Origin: CAYMPH01 sp964392365
Lineage (GTDB): Bacteria; Spirochaetota; UBA4802; UBA5550
Direction of reading: 5' to 3'
Assembly: GCA_964392365.1 (NCBI GenBank)
Contig: CAYMPH010000003.1
Coordinates: forward strand, 290,499-354,498
DNA length: 64,000 nt
The notes under the pieces were generated by a model. The model was not told where the DNA came from. It worked only from the letters and a program-made list of their open reading frames with translations, and searched no databases. Positions within the stretch are counted from its first letter, which is position 1, and every line of letters starts with the position of its first letter. This document shows, piece after piece, positions 42,897 through 51,143 of this stretch. The position numbers and the translations under genes are program-made.

Positions 42897-44039
42897 ATGA
42901 TTTCAGATAAAACAAAAAATATAAAATCATTTATTGTAATGGATATTCTTGCCAGGGCAAATGAGCTTGAAAAAGCAGGGGAAAGTGTCATTCATCTTGA
43001 GGTGGGCGAGCCGGATTTCCAGACACCTGAGGTGATAAAGCAATCAGCAATTGAAGCAATATCGTCAGGGAATACAAAATACACGAATGCAATGGGGATG
43101 CTTGAACTGCGTGAGGCAATTTCTGAATATTATAAAAAAGAATATTCTGTATCTGTGTCAACTGATAGAATTCTTGTAAGCTCAGGAACGTCGCCTGCAA
43201 TGATCCTGATGATGATGGCAATGCTCAATGAAGGCGATGAAGTGATCCTGCCGAATCCGCATTATGCCTGTTATCCGAATTTTATCGAGTCTGTTGGAGG
43301 AAAGCCTGTATATGTTGATACACTGCCTGAGAACGGATTTAAATATTCAATTGCTGATATAAAGAAAAAGATTTCTGAAAAAACAAAAGCTGTTCTTATA
43401 AATTCTCCTTCCAATCCGACAGGCATAGTTATGACAGGGGGTGAGCTTTCTCAAATTGCAGAATTAAATGTTCCGTATATTATCTCAGATGAAATTTATC
43501 ACGGGCTGGTTTATGGCGACAGGGCAAAATCAATACTTGAGTTCACGGACAATGCGTTTGTAATAAACGGCTTTTCAAAACTTTACTGCATGACAGGTTG
43601 GAGGCTCGGGTACCTGATATTTCCGGAAAAGTTCAGCTCTGTAATGTATAAGATACACCAGAATTTCATGATTTCTGCAAATAATTTTGTACAGATCGCC
43701 GGTATCTCTGCACTGAAGCATGCCGGAGAAGACGTTGAGAAAATGAAAAGCATATATAACGAACGTAGAATATATATGATTAGCAGACTTAAGAAAATGG
43801 GGCTTGTGATCCATGCAGAGCCTACAGGCGCATTTTATGTTTTTGCAGATGCAAGGAAATTCTGCTCGAACTCCTACTCCGAGGCATTTAAAATTCTTGA
43901 AAGCGTGAAGGTCGGCGTTACTCCGGGAATTGATTTCGGAAGCGGCGGAGAGGGCTTCCTCCGGTTTTCATATGCGAATTCAATTGAAAATATTAAAGAA
44001 GGCCTTGACCGTATAGAAAAATATTTAAAGGAAAAATGA
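42897..44039 (+). CDS. Class I/II pyridoxal-phosphate aminotransferase
   Basis: A 380-residue cytosolic PLP enzyme, probably acting on aspartate, alanine or an aromatic amino acid. The N-terminus has HLEVGEPDFQTP, then SSGTSPAMILMMMAML around 100, NSPSNPTGIVM near 166, SDEIYHGLVYG near 197-207, the PLP lysine K228 in NGFSKLYCMTGWRLGY, and the substrate Arg region GGEGFLRFSYA near 355. Length and motifs match the AspC/AlaT (Iγ) group, but substrate cannot be fixed. No ribosome-binding site of its own is obvious; it starts one base after the preceding stop, so it likely depends on translational coupling. Confidence 0.9.
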   Translation: MISDKTKNIKSFIVMDILARANELEKAGESVIHLEVGEPDFQTPEVIKQSAIEAISSGNTKYTNAMGMLELREAISEYYKKEYSVSVSTDRILVSSGTSPAMILMMMAMLNEGDEVILPNPHYACYPNFIESVGGKPVYVDTLPENGFKYSIADIKKKISEKTKAVLINSPSNPTGIVMTGGELSQIAELNVPYIISDEIYHGLVYGDRAKSILEFTDNAFVINGFSKLYCMTGWRLGYLIFPEKFSSVMYKIHQNFMISANNFVQIAGISALKHAGEDVEKMKSIYNERRIYMISRLKKMGLVIHAEPTGAFYVFADARKFCSNSYSEAFKILESVKVGVTPGIDFGSGGEGFLRFSYANSIENIKEGLDRIEKYLKEK

Positions 44040-44049
44040 GAAATTATAA

Positions 44050-44205
44050 TGTCATCCCCGCGAAGGTGGGGATTCACATTTTAATGCTGATAAAAGTTTC
44101 ATTGATACCCGAGACAATTAGAATATAATTATATCTATAAATATTAATTCTTTAAAAAAATGGATTCACCCGAGGGTGCAGGCCATCGCCTTCGCGGGAA
44201 TGACA
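44050..44205. repeat. MITE-like element with TGTCATYCCCGCGAAGG termini
   Basis: A 156-base AT-rich unit bounded by inverted ends: TGTCATCCCCGCGAAGG at the left and CCTTCGCGGGAATGACA at the right (16 of 17 positions). It carries no reading frame. Its outermost bases, TGTCATTCC, are shared with the GIY-YIG element arms at 2917 and 63517, but the interior is different. It fills the gap between the convergent aminotransferase and chemoreceptor genes. No target-site duplication is visible. Confidence 0.75.
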
Positions 44206-44224
44206 TGCATAGGCATATTGGAAA

Positions 44225-45847
44225 TTAAACCTTGAAGTAATCAACCTTTGTTTTAAGAGTTTCGGCCATGCCTGCAATCTCTTCGGTATTTGCAGCCATC
44301 TCCTCTGAGCCTGAAGCATTTGCCTGGGTGAGCTGATTTATGTTGGATACGGATTGCACAATTTCGCTTGCTGCTGTCTTCTGTTCTTCTGATGCTGATT
44401 TAATTGATTCAGAAAGATTTTTAACTATTACTGCAGCACTGTTGACTTCCCTGTTTGCGGTATCCTCTTTGTCCATAAGCTCGGTTATCTGACCGATAAG
44501 CTCATTGATTGAGCTTACACCTGAAATTACAGTTTTAATTGTTCCAATGGATTCATCTATATTTTTCAGTCCGGCTGAGATTTCATCATTGTTGACTTTT
44601 ATAAGTGAATCAATTTCTTTAATGCTCTGGGCTGTCTGATCCGCAAGTTTGGAAATTTCATCTGCAACAACCGCAAAACCTCTTCCTGCTTCGCCGGCTC
44701 TGGCTGATTCAATAGCTGCATTGAGCGATAACAGGTTTATCTGATCTGAAATATCGTTGATCATTTCAACAATTGATGTCATCTGCGATGAGCTTTCATT
44801 TATTTTTTTCATGGAAGAGCTCATCTTGTTCATTGACTCTTCGCCGAATTTAGCGTATTTTGTAATTTCGTCTGTTTCAGTTTTTGATATTGTTGTGATG
44901 CTTCCCATTTTTGAAATCATATCTGAAAGATCTTCGAGCTTTTTCAGCAGAAGGTTGAGGCTGTCGAACTGTTTTATTGAGCCGGTGGCAATGTTTTCCA
45001 TGCCTGCAGACATCTGCTCAACAGTTGCAGTAATCTGCTCTTCACTTGCTGCCTGGCTCTGGGCATTTTCTGAAAAAAGTACCGCAGATGAAGAAAGTTC
45101 ATCTGATGATGATGCAAGCATATTTGAAATATCTTTGACGTCAGTTACGACATTTTTGGTTTTTAATATAAAATTATTTATATGAAGCGCGAGCTGCCCG
45201 ATCTCGTCCTGAGACTTTATTTCTATTGCCCGAGTTAAATCCCCGTCCCCTGATGAGATTTCTTTTGTCCGCCGGATCAGAAGATTAAGCGGGATGGCAA
45301 TTTTGAATCTGCTGACATAAAAAATAAAAATTATTAATGCAATATTTACTAAAAAAATAAATACCTGAAGAATGATCGTGTTGCGAACATTAAGTTTTGA
45401 ATAATCTTCTGCAGAGAATACAGCCTTATTGGTTAGTTCAAAATACTCCTCGCTTTTTTTTATGAGCTCGTCCTTCCTTGATCCGTCATCAGAATCATCA
45501 TTCCTGAAAGCGTATATGGATGACTTTAGTTCCTCCCATGCGTTTTTTACATTGGCTATATTGCTGTTGAATTCATTATCGCTTATCTGAACAAGGTTCT
45601 GTTTTTCATCGCCATTCATGAGGCCGTTAATAATGCCGTCGAGTTTTTTTATAAGTTCATCTGAAGGCTTTTCTGAAAGTTCAAGTTTTATAAGTCTCTG
45701 TGTGGCTCCGCGTACAATGCCTGCAAAATTGACTATTCTTCCATCGCCTGTCATTTTATTTAAGCTGAGATATATCAGGCCTACATTGGAAATTGCAAAT
45801 ACAAGAAGTACGATAGAAATGGATTTCAGAATTTTATCGATTGACAT
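44225..45847 (-). CDS. Methyl-accepting chemotaxis protein with PilJ-like sensor domain
   Basis: A 540-residue chemoreceptor. Membrane helices at about 8-28 and 157-178 flank an extracytoplasmic helical domain with GRIVNFAGIVRGATQRLIKL, the motif of PilJ/NarX-like sensor domains. HAMP follows at about 180-232, and the signalling domain runs to the C-terminus with the hairpin tip ESARAGEAGRGFAVVADEIS (about 380-400) that contacts CheA/CheW. It ends without a CheR-docking pentapeptide. No che, flagellar or pilus genes are in the window, so the output pathway is unknown. Confidence 0.93.
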   Translation of the reverse strand: MSIDKILKSISIVLLVFAISNVGLIYLSLNKMTGDGRIVNFAGIVRGATQRLIKLELSEKPSDELIKKLDGIINGLMNGDEKQNLVQISDNEFNSNIANVKNAWEELKSSIYAFRNDDSDDGSRKDELIKKSEEYFELTNKAVFSAEDYSKLNVRNTIILQVFIFLVNIALIIFIFYVSRFKIAIPLNLLIRRTKEISSGDGDLTRAIEIKSQDEIGQLALHINNFILKTKNVVTDVKDISNMLASSSDELSSSAVLFSENAQSQAASEEQITATVEQMSAGMENIATGSIKQFDSLNLLLKKLEDLSDMISKMGSITTISKTETDEITKYAKFGEESMNKMSSSMKKINESSSQMTSIVEMINDISDQINLLSLNAAIESARAGEAGRGFAVVADEISKLADQTAQSIKEIDSLIKVNNDEISAGLKNIDESIGTIKTVISGVSSINELIGQITELMDKEDTANREVNSAAVIVKNLSESIKSASEEQKTAASEIVQSVSNINQLTQANASGSEEMAANTEEIAGMAETLKTKVDYFKV

Positions 45848-45965
45848 CCGTTAACCTCATGAGGAATTTTAGAATTACTGTTTATATATCATTAATTTAA
45901 AAAAAAAGTAAAGCAATAATTGTTTATGGGCAGACTTTTATAAAAGTCTTATGATTTATATAAGC

Positions 45966-45994
45966 TTGACAAAAGTGTGTATGCATGGTATAAG
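45966..45994 (+). promoter_or_regulatory. Sigma-70-like promoter of the hybrid kinase at 46023
   Basis: TTGACA (45966-45971), 17-base spacer, TATAAG (45989-45994). Transcription would begin near 46001, leaving a leader of only about 22 bases before the ATG. This is the best promoter match in the window. Confidence 0.75.
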
Positions 45995-46022
45995 TAGCTC
46001 AAATAGAGCGTGTTGAATCAAG

Positions 46023-48422
46023 ATGATTATGTTAGGATATATAAAAAAAATATTTCAAGATGTAAAAATATTCTTCTTGAAGATTATTGACAGGGAAGAT
46101 ATTGATCTTGAGGAAAATGGAAGGCGCAAACTAATTGTTGTTTTTCTTTTAATTGTTTTTTTCCCGCTGATTATTTACGGAATTTCACACATGAGAAATG
46201 GCCTGCCCCAATATGGAATTCCAAATTTAATTATTTCAGGCATAATAATTTTTTGCATTTTTTTACTCCGTTATCTGAAAAGGGGAATAAGTATTTTCAG
46301 AGTATTTATTGTTTTTGAAGCAGTAATGTTGATTTACTGGGTTTATACGGGTCTTGCCCAGGGATTTGCCAGTATGTTTGTATTTACATTCCCTCCGTTT
46401 GTATTTTTTCTAACAGGCCGTAAAGAAGGGGCTATATGGGTCTTCGTTTTAACAGCTATCTGCCTGCTGATATTTTTTAATCCGTTTCCTCAGTTTATTG
46501 CATACAATTATACTAATCCCTTTATTATGCGGCATGTGACAATACTTCTAGTGATAATTTTATTTACATATAATTATGAATCTGTCAGAGAAAAATATAA
46601 AGAAGGCATGGGGAAAGAGCAGCGGAATCTTCTGGAAGAACGGAATTCTCTTGCCAAAGCCAAAGAAGAAGCTGACAGGGTAAATGAACTTATCAAAATG
46701 GAAATTGAAGAGAAGATAAAGTATCAGCTGGAACTGCAGAATAATAAGAATAATCTTGAGGAAATTGTTGCCGACAGAACAAATGAACTCAGACAGAGAA
46801 ACAAAGATCTTCAGGATGCATTGAGTGAACTTGATGTAAGCGAAAACCATTACAGGATTCTTGCTGATAATATTACGGACATGATCTGGTCTATGGACAT
46901 GTCGCTTAAGTTTACTTATTTCAGCCCTTCTGTAGAATCGATGTACGGATATACTGTTGAAGAAGCAATGCAGGTGCCTTATGATAAATGGAGCACTCCT
47001 GATTCGACTAAAATAATTATGGAAACTTTTCTTGCAAATCTTAAAATGGAATCAGATCCTTCTGCGGAACCTGACAGGTCTGCTATTTTGTACCTTGAAC
47101 AGTATAAAAAAGACGGCAGCCTGCTGCCTGTAGAATGCAAGGTTTCTTTTCTGAGGGATCAGGATATGAAACCTTGCGGGATTGTGGGTATAACACGGGA
47201 TATTACAGAGCGTGTTGAAGCTCAGAAAGAAAAGGAATTTATACAGGCTCAGCTTGCGCAGGCCCAGAAAATGGAAGCAATGGGAACGCTCGTGGGAGGT
47301 CTGGCGCATGATTTTAATAATCTGCTTGGAGGCATTATAGGCAGCATGGATCTGATTAAAATCAGCCTGGACAAAGAACAGCTTAAAAATCCGGATGATG
47401 TTTACCCATATTTAAATGTGGCAATGGACTCGGCAACCAGGTCAACCAATATTATAAAGCAGCTTCTGACGATATCAAAAAAGAGAAAACTTGAACTTAC
47501 TCCGGTTGATATTAACCAATCCATAAAACATGTGATGGACATCTGTAAAACCAGTTTTCCTAAATCAATTAATATTGATTTGAATATTTCCGGTGAAGAA
47601 CTCATAGTTCTTGCTGAAGAGATTCAGATAGAGCAGGTTCTTCTTAATCTCTGCATCAATGCTTCACACGCAATGACCATGATGAGGCCGGATAAATCAT
47701 CTTCAGGCGGAACTCTCACAATAACTTCAAATAAAATTAAAACAGATGAAAATTTTCTTAAAATAATTCCTGAAGCAGGAGAATTTCCGGCCTGGATATG
47801 CATTCATATAACCGATACAGGCGTTGGCATTGAAGAGAATATTATCAATAGAATTTTTGAGCCTTTCTATACAACAAAAAAACATGAAAAGGGATCAGGT
47901 CTCGGCCTTTCAATTTCCTACAGCATTGTAAAGCAGCATAATGGTTTTATCCATGTATCATCAACGCCCGGGAAGACCACCACGTTCTCGGTTTATCTGC
48001 CTGAATTTGAATCATTATCCGGAATAAAAAGTATTAAGCAGAAAAAAGAATCATTGATTCAGGGTGCAGGCACTATACTTATTATTGATGATGAAAAAAT
48101 TATTATTGATGTTGTAAATGGAATTCTTAAACGATGCGGATATAGACTCATATACGCGATGACTCCGAATGAAGGCATTTCATTATATAAAGAAAAGTTC
48201 AATGAGATATCAGCTGTTATACTCGATTTGTCCATGCCGCAGATGTCTGGACTTGAAGTGTATAAAGCTTTAAAGATAATCAACCCGCAAATCAAGGCCA
48301 TTCTTTCATCCGGAATGCTGGATAATGAAACCAGAAATATTGCATTCAAATTAGGCATTAATGAAGTTTTATATAAGCCATTTAATGCTGCTGAGCTTAC
48401 CGAAGTTTTAAGTAAGATTTAA
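46023..48422 (+). CDS. Hybrid sensor histidine kinase (6TM-PAS-HisKA-HATPase-REC)
   Basis: A 799-residue kinase with five or six membrane helices at about 36-185 and almost no extracytoplasmic loop. A coiled coil (about 190-270, LQNNKNNLEEIVADRTNELRQ region) leads to one PAS domain (about 275-405), HisKA with phospho-acceptor H429 (GGLAHDFNNLLGG), the ATPase domain (NASHAM, DTGVGIEENI, GSGLGLSISYS), and a receiver domain with D735 (VILDLSMPQMSG) and LYKPFNAAE. It belongs to the same HDFNN class as the kinase at 27316. The ATG at 46023 is followed by another at 46029; AAG-rich sequence upstream does not decide between them. It has its own promoter. Confidence 0.92.
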   Translation: MIMLGYIKKIFQDVKIFFLKIIDREDIDLEENGRRKLIVVFLLIVFFPLIIYGISHMRNGLPQYGIPNLIISGIIIFCIFLLRYLKRGISIFRVFIVFEAVMLIYWVYTGLAQGFASMFVFTFPPFVFFLTGRKEGAIWVFVLTAICLLIFFNPFPQFIAYNYTNPFIMRHVTILLVIILFTYNYESVREKYKEGMGKEQRNLLEERNSLAKAKEEADRVNELIKMEIEEKIKYQLELQNNKNNLEEIVADRTNELRQRNKDLQDALSELDVSENHYRILADNITDMIWSMDMSLKFTYFSPSVESMYGYTVEEAMQVPYDKWSTPDSTKIIMETFLANLKMESDPSAEPDRSAILYLEQYKKDGSLLPVECKVSFLRDQDMKPCGIVGITRDITERVEAQKEKEFIQAQLAQAQKMEAMGTLVGGLAHDFNNLLGGIIGSMDLIKISLDKEQLKNPDDVYPYLNVAMDSATRSTNIIKQLLTISKKRKLELTPVDINQSIKHVMDICKTSFPKSINIDLNISGEELIVLAEEIQIEQVLLNLCINASHAMTMMRPDKSSSGGTLTITSNKIKTDENFLKIIPEAGEFPAWICIHITDTGVGIEENIINRIFEPFYTTKKHEKGSGLGLSISYSIVKQHNGFIHVSSTPGKTTTFSVYLPEFESLSGIKSIKQKKESLIQGAGTILIIDDEKIIIDVVNGILKRCGYRLIYAMTPNEGISLYKEKFNEISAVILDLSMPQMSGLEVYKALKIINPQIKAILSSGMLDNETRNIAFKLGINEVLYKPFNAAELTEVLSKI

Positions 48423-48491
48423 ATGGATCAGTTCTGTAGAAGAATTTAGAAAAAATTTTATCGGAATAGGAAAAGTGTTGCTGAAGTTAAG

Positions 48492-48527
48492 GTCCGTAGG
48501 GGCGACCGGCTGGTCGCCCCTACGGAC
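48492..48527. repeat. GC-rich perfect palindrome between convergent genes
   Basis: GTCCGTAGGGGCGACC (48492-48507) and GGTCGCCCCTACGGAC (48512-48527) are exact reverse complements around GGCT, flanked by AAG and TTT. The stem is far richer in G+C than the flanks. It may terminate both convergent genes. The GGGGCGACC core is one I have seen as an abundant intergenic repeat in other genomes, so it is probably a repeat family. Confidence 0.8.
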
Positions 48528-48574
48528 TTTTATAACTGGATAATTGCCTGTCTACTTGAGAGTCCACTTGAAAT

Positions 48575-51103
48575 TTACTGCTGAACGAATATAATCTTGC
48601 TTTTGCCTGTGTGCACTTTGTTCCCTGAGCTCCATGCGGTGGAGGTTGTACTGCCGCCAGCTCCATATTGCCCTTTTGCTGTTTGACTCGAAACAGTATC
48701 GCTGTCCCAGCTTCCGCAGGTGTAACCGGTTGCTGTGGTTAAATCAGAGTTAAGTCCAGTCCAGAAATTATCTGATGAGCTTGAAGTAAAAGGCGCAGAA
48801 AGAGAACTGAAAAGCCCGCTCGAATCCGTTGTTAAAACTGCAGTAGTATATGGCGCAGTTCCGGTATGCAGATAGTATGTTTTATTTGAAAGCAGCGGCC
48901 AGTCTGTTTTGCCGATGCCTCCTGTAGCAACACGATTGGTGTCATCTGCGATCAGCGCTTTATATGTTGCACCGCTTATCAGGGTCGGCCTGTTTGTATC
49001 ATTTGCTGAAGCAAGTGATTCACTGTCAACAGTTGTAAATGAATTGAAGTTGCCGTCGTATGTATTGTTTGTTACCCATATGAGTTTGTTCACTTCCTGG
49101 CATGTAACAGCATTTGCATTCGGCGGTGTGTAGCCATTTAGATTTGTATCTGAACTTCCGGAAATTGCAGCATATTTAATTGCGCTCGTTTTATCTCCGC
49201 GGACTCCTGCAAAAGTATCGCCCTCAATATAAACATTCTGTAAAGTGTTATAATTTATATCGTTAAAAGTCAATGTTAAGCTTGATGTCATTGATGCAGA
49301 ACTGTTTGTCAGGCTCAATCCTGTTGCGAATGCTGTAGCAGGGATGCCGGAGGACGGAGAAATAGTAATGCTGACGCTGCTGCTGCCTGCAGGCTGATAA
49401 TTCATTTTAATTGAAAATTGCCCGATGCCTCCCTGATCTGTTGATGGTGAGAGACTTGCTGCAGTAAACAGAGGGATATCTGTATTGTTGTTAATCGACA
49501 GCTGCGGAAGAGTATAAGTCACTCCCCCTGCTGATACCTGGAATACGGCATGATATGAAATTGATGATTTGAATATTCCGCCGGTAAAATAGTTCGCTGT
49601 TGTAAGAGCCTGAGCAGCACCTGTAATTGTTATCGCGTTTGCATTTGATGATAACAGCTGTTTCCAGTTTGTTGAATTTATTGTAACTGTACCTGTCCCG
49701 GCTGATGGAACGGGTGTTGTAATAGTTCCTCCATATATTGTGTTATCGCTTGTAAAAGATACGCTGATATCTGAAGAAGGCTGATCTTTGGTGATCAGAT
49801 AGAATGTCAGAGATCCTCCGCTCTGTGTAGTATTTTGAGACGTTCCTGATAGCCAGCATATTGCAATCGGATTTGTTGTGTTGTCACAATTGTAAATAGA
49901 GAACGAAGGCCTTGGACATAGGGTTGCAGAATTGTAAGTCGGATCCGATGTGGCTACCGTTGTTGTGACTGAGTATGTTCCGCTGTGGCCTACACCGCTG
50001 GAATTTCCAACAACAAAGACTGTTTTGTCAGTGCTGTAATTCGAAGAGGTGAAAGTCAGTGTGTTCGTAGCTCCGTCGCTGGTTGTTATTGTTCCGTATG
50101 AACTTGTAAAAGTCAATGTTACAGTGCTTGTAGGCTTAGATAGAAGATGAATGTTGAAGTTGGCATAGGTTGAGCCGAGATTTCCCTGAGTGTCAGTTGC
50201 CATGCCATTTGTTTTAGATGCATAAAATCCTTTGGCATGTTTTTCAAGATTGTTTACTGTTACATATTGTGACGCGAGTGCGCTGTAATTCGAATCGCTG
50301 CTGGTGGGGCCTCCGGCCTGTATATAGTACTGCACATTGCCGCTTGTGTAGATATTATCATCTATTCCGGTGATTCTTACTGTTTGAGAAAGATTTGCTG
50401 CAGTAAATTTCAGATAAGGAGTTCCTGATGAATATGCAGTTCCATCGCTGTTGTAATAACTTGTTCCGTTTGTTAAATCGATAACACCCTGCTGGCCGGT
50501 GCTGTTGTTTGAATCCCAGTTTAACTTAATGGGGATAAAAACATTGCCGGCAGGCGCTGTTGTGATGAATACTCCGAATGTTGCCTGAACTCCAGTCGTG
50601 TCTGTAGGATTGCTTAGATTAGATACTATAAAATTGGGAGATAATGGGTCAAGAACGGCAAAGGCAGCAGTAACACATGGAAGACTTACTGATCCGACAA
50701 GAATATCGACATTCTTGTTGCCGTTGCCGGTTGCAGTTGAAGCTGTTACAGTTACTGTTTTCGGAGTTGAATAATCTGATGAATTGAAAGAAAGAGCCGA
50801 TGGAGATACTGTAGCATGGGTTGAATCGCTGCTTGTAATGTTATATGTAACCGGTGTCCCGGGATCTGAAGACAGGTACACAGTAAATGTTCCTGAATGA
50901 GGTGTTGATGATGTAGATCCTGTTCCTTCAATTATTGAAATGCGTACACCCGAATTTGTATTTTTATTGGGGGTAACAACTATATTCGGGCAACTTGTTT
51001 GTGAAACAGGAAACAAGCCTGGAATATCCAGCATTCCGCTGCAGCCGGTTAAAATAACTGTAGCAACTAATAAATATATATTTCTAATAATCATTTTAAT
51101 CAT
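48575..51103 (-). CDS. Surface lipoprotein with repeated beta modules and C-terminal DUF1554
   Basis: An 842-residue lipoprotein with the lipobox ILTGC at about 17-21. Most of the protein consists of five or six beta-sandwich-like modules of roughly 100 residues, with the recurring pattern SGTFTVYLSSDPGTPVTY then ATVSPSALSFNSSDYSTPKT (also LTFTSSNYSTDKTVFV). The last 168 residues (675-842) begin IWVTNNTYDGNFN and contain ATYKALIADDTNR, TYYLHTG and FWTGLNSDLTT, the DUF1554 pattern known mainly from Leptospira lipoproteins. It is very Ser/Thr-rich. The start follows GGAGGGATATT. It lies 40 bases after an OmpA-type gene on the same strand, so the two may be made and displayed together. Confidence 0.82.
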   Translation of the reverse strand: MIKMIIRNIYLLVATVILTGCSGMLDIPGLFPVSQTSCPNIVVTPNKNTNSGVRISIIEGTGSTSSTPHSGTFTVYLSSDPGTPVTYNITSSDSTHATVSPSALSFNSSDYSTPKTVTVTASTATGNGNKNVDILVGSVSLPCVTAAFAVLDPLSPNFIVSNLSNPTDTTGVQATFGVFITTAPAGNVFIPIKLNWDSNNSTGQQGVIDLTNGTSYYNSDGTAYSSGTPYLKFTAANLSQTVRITGIDDNIYTSGNVQYYIQAGGPTSSDSNYSALASQYVTVNNLEKHAKGFYASKTNGMATDTQGNLGSTYANFNIHLLSKPTSTVTLTFTSSYGTITTSDGATNTLTFTSSNYSTDKTVFVVGNSSGVGHSGTYSVTTTVATSDPTYNSATLCPRPSFSIYNCDNTTNPIAICWLSGTSQNTTQSGGSLTFYLITKDQPSSDISVSFTSDNTIYGGTITTPVPSAGTGTVTINSTNWKQLLSSNANAITITGAAQALTTANYFTGGIFKSSISYHAVFQVSAGGVTYTLPQLSINNNTDIPLFTAASLSPSTDQGGIGQFSIKMNYQPAGSSSVSITISPSSGIPATAFATGLSLTNSSASMTSSLTLTFNDINYNTLQNVYIEGDTFAGVRGDKTSAIKYAAISGSSDTNLNGYTPPNANAVTCQEVNKLIWVTNNTYDGNFNSFTTVDSESLASANDTNRPTLISGATYKALIADDTNRVATGGIGKTDWPLLSNKTYYLHTGTAPYTTAVLTTDSSGLFSSLSAPFTSSSSDNFWTGLNSDLTTATGYTCGSWDSDTVSSQTAKGQYGAGGSTTSTAWSSGNKVHTGKSKIIFVQQ

Positions 51104-51143
51104 AATATCCCTCCGGATAGATGAAATTTCTTCATTATATTTT

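Noticed and set aside
44050..44205. Integron attC site or tRNA-like structure
   Set aside because: Inverted ends are present, but there is no core-site consensus, integrase or cloverleaf; a MITE-like repeat explains it better.
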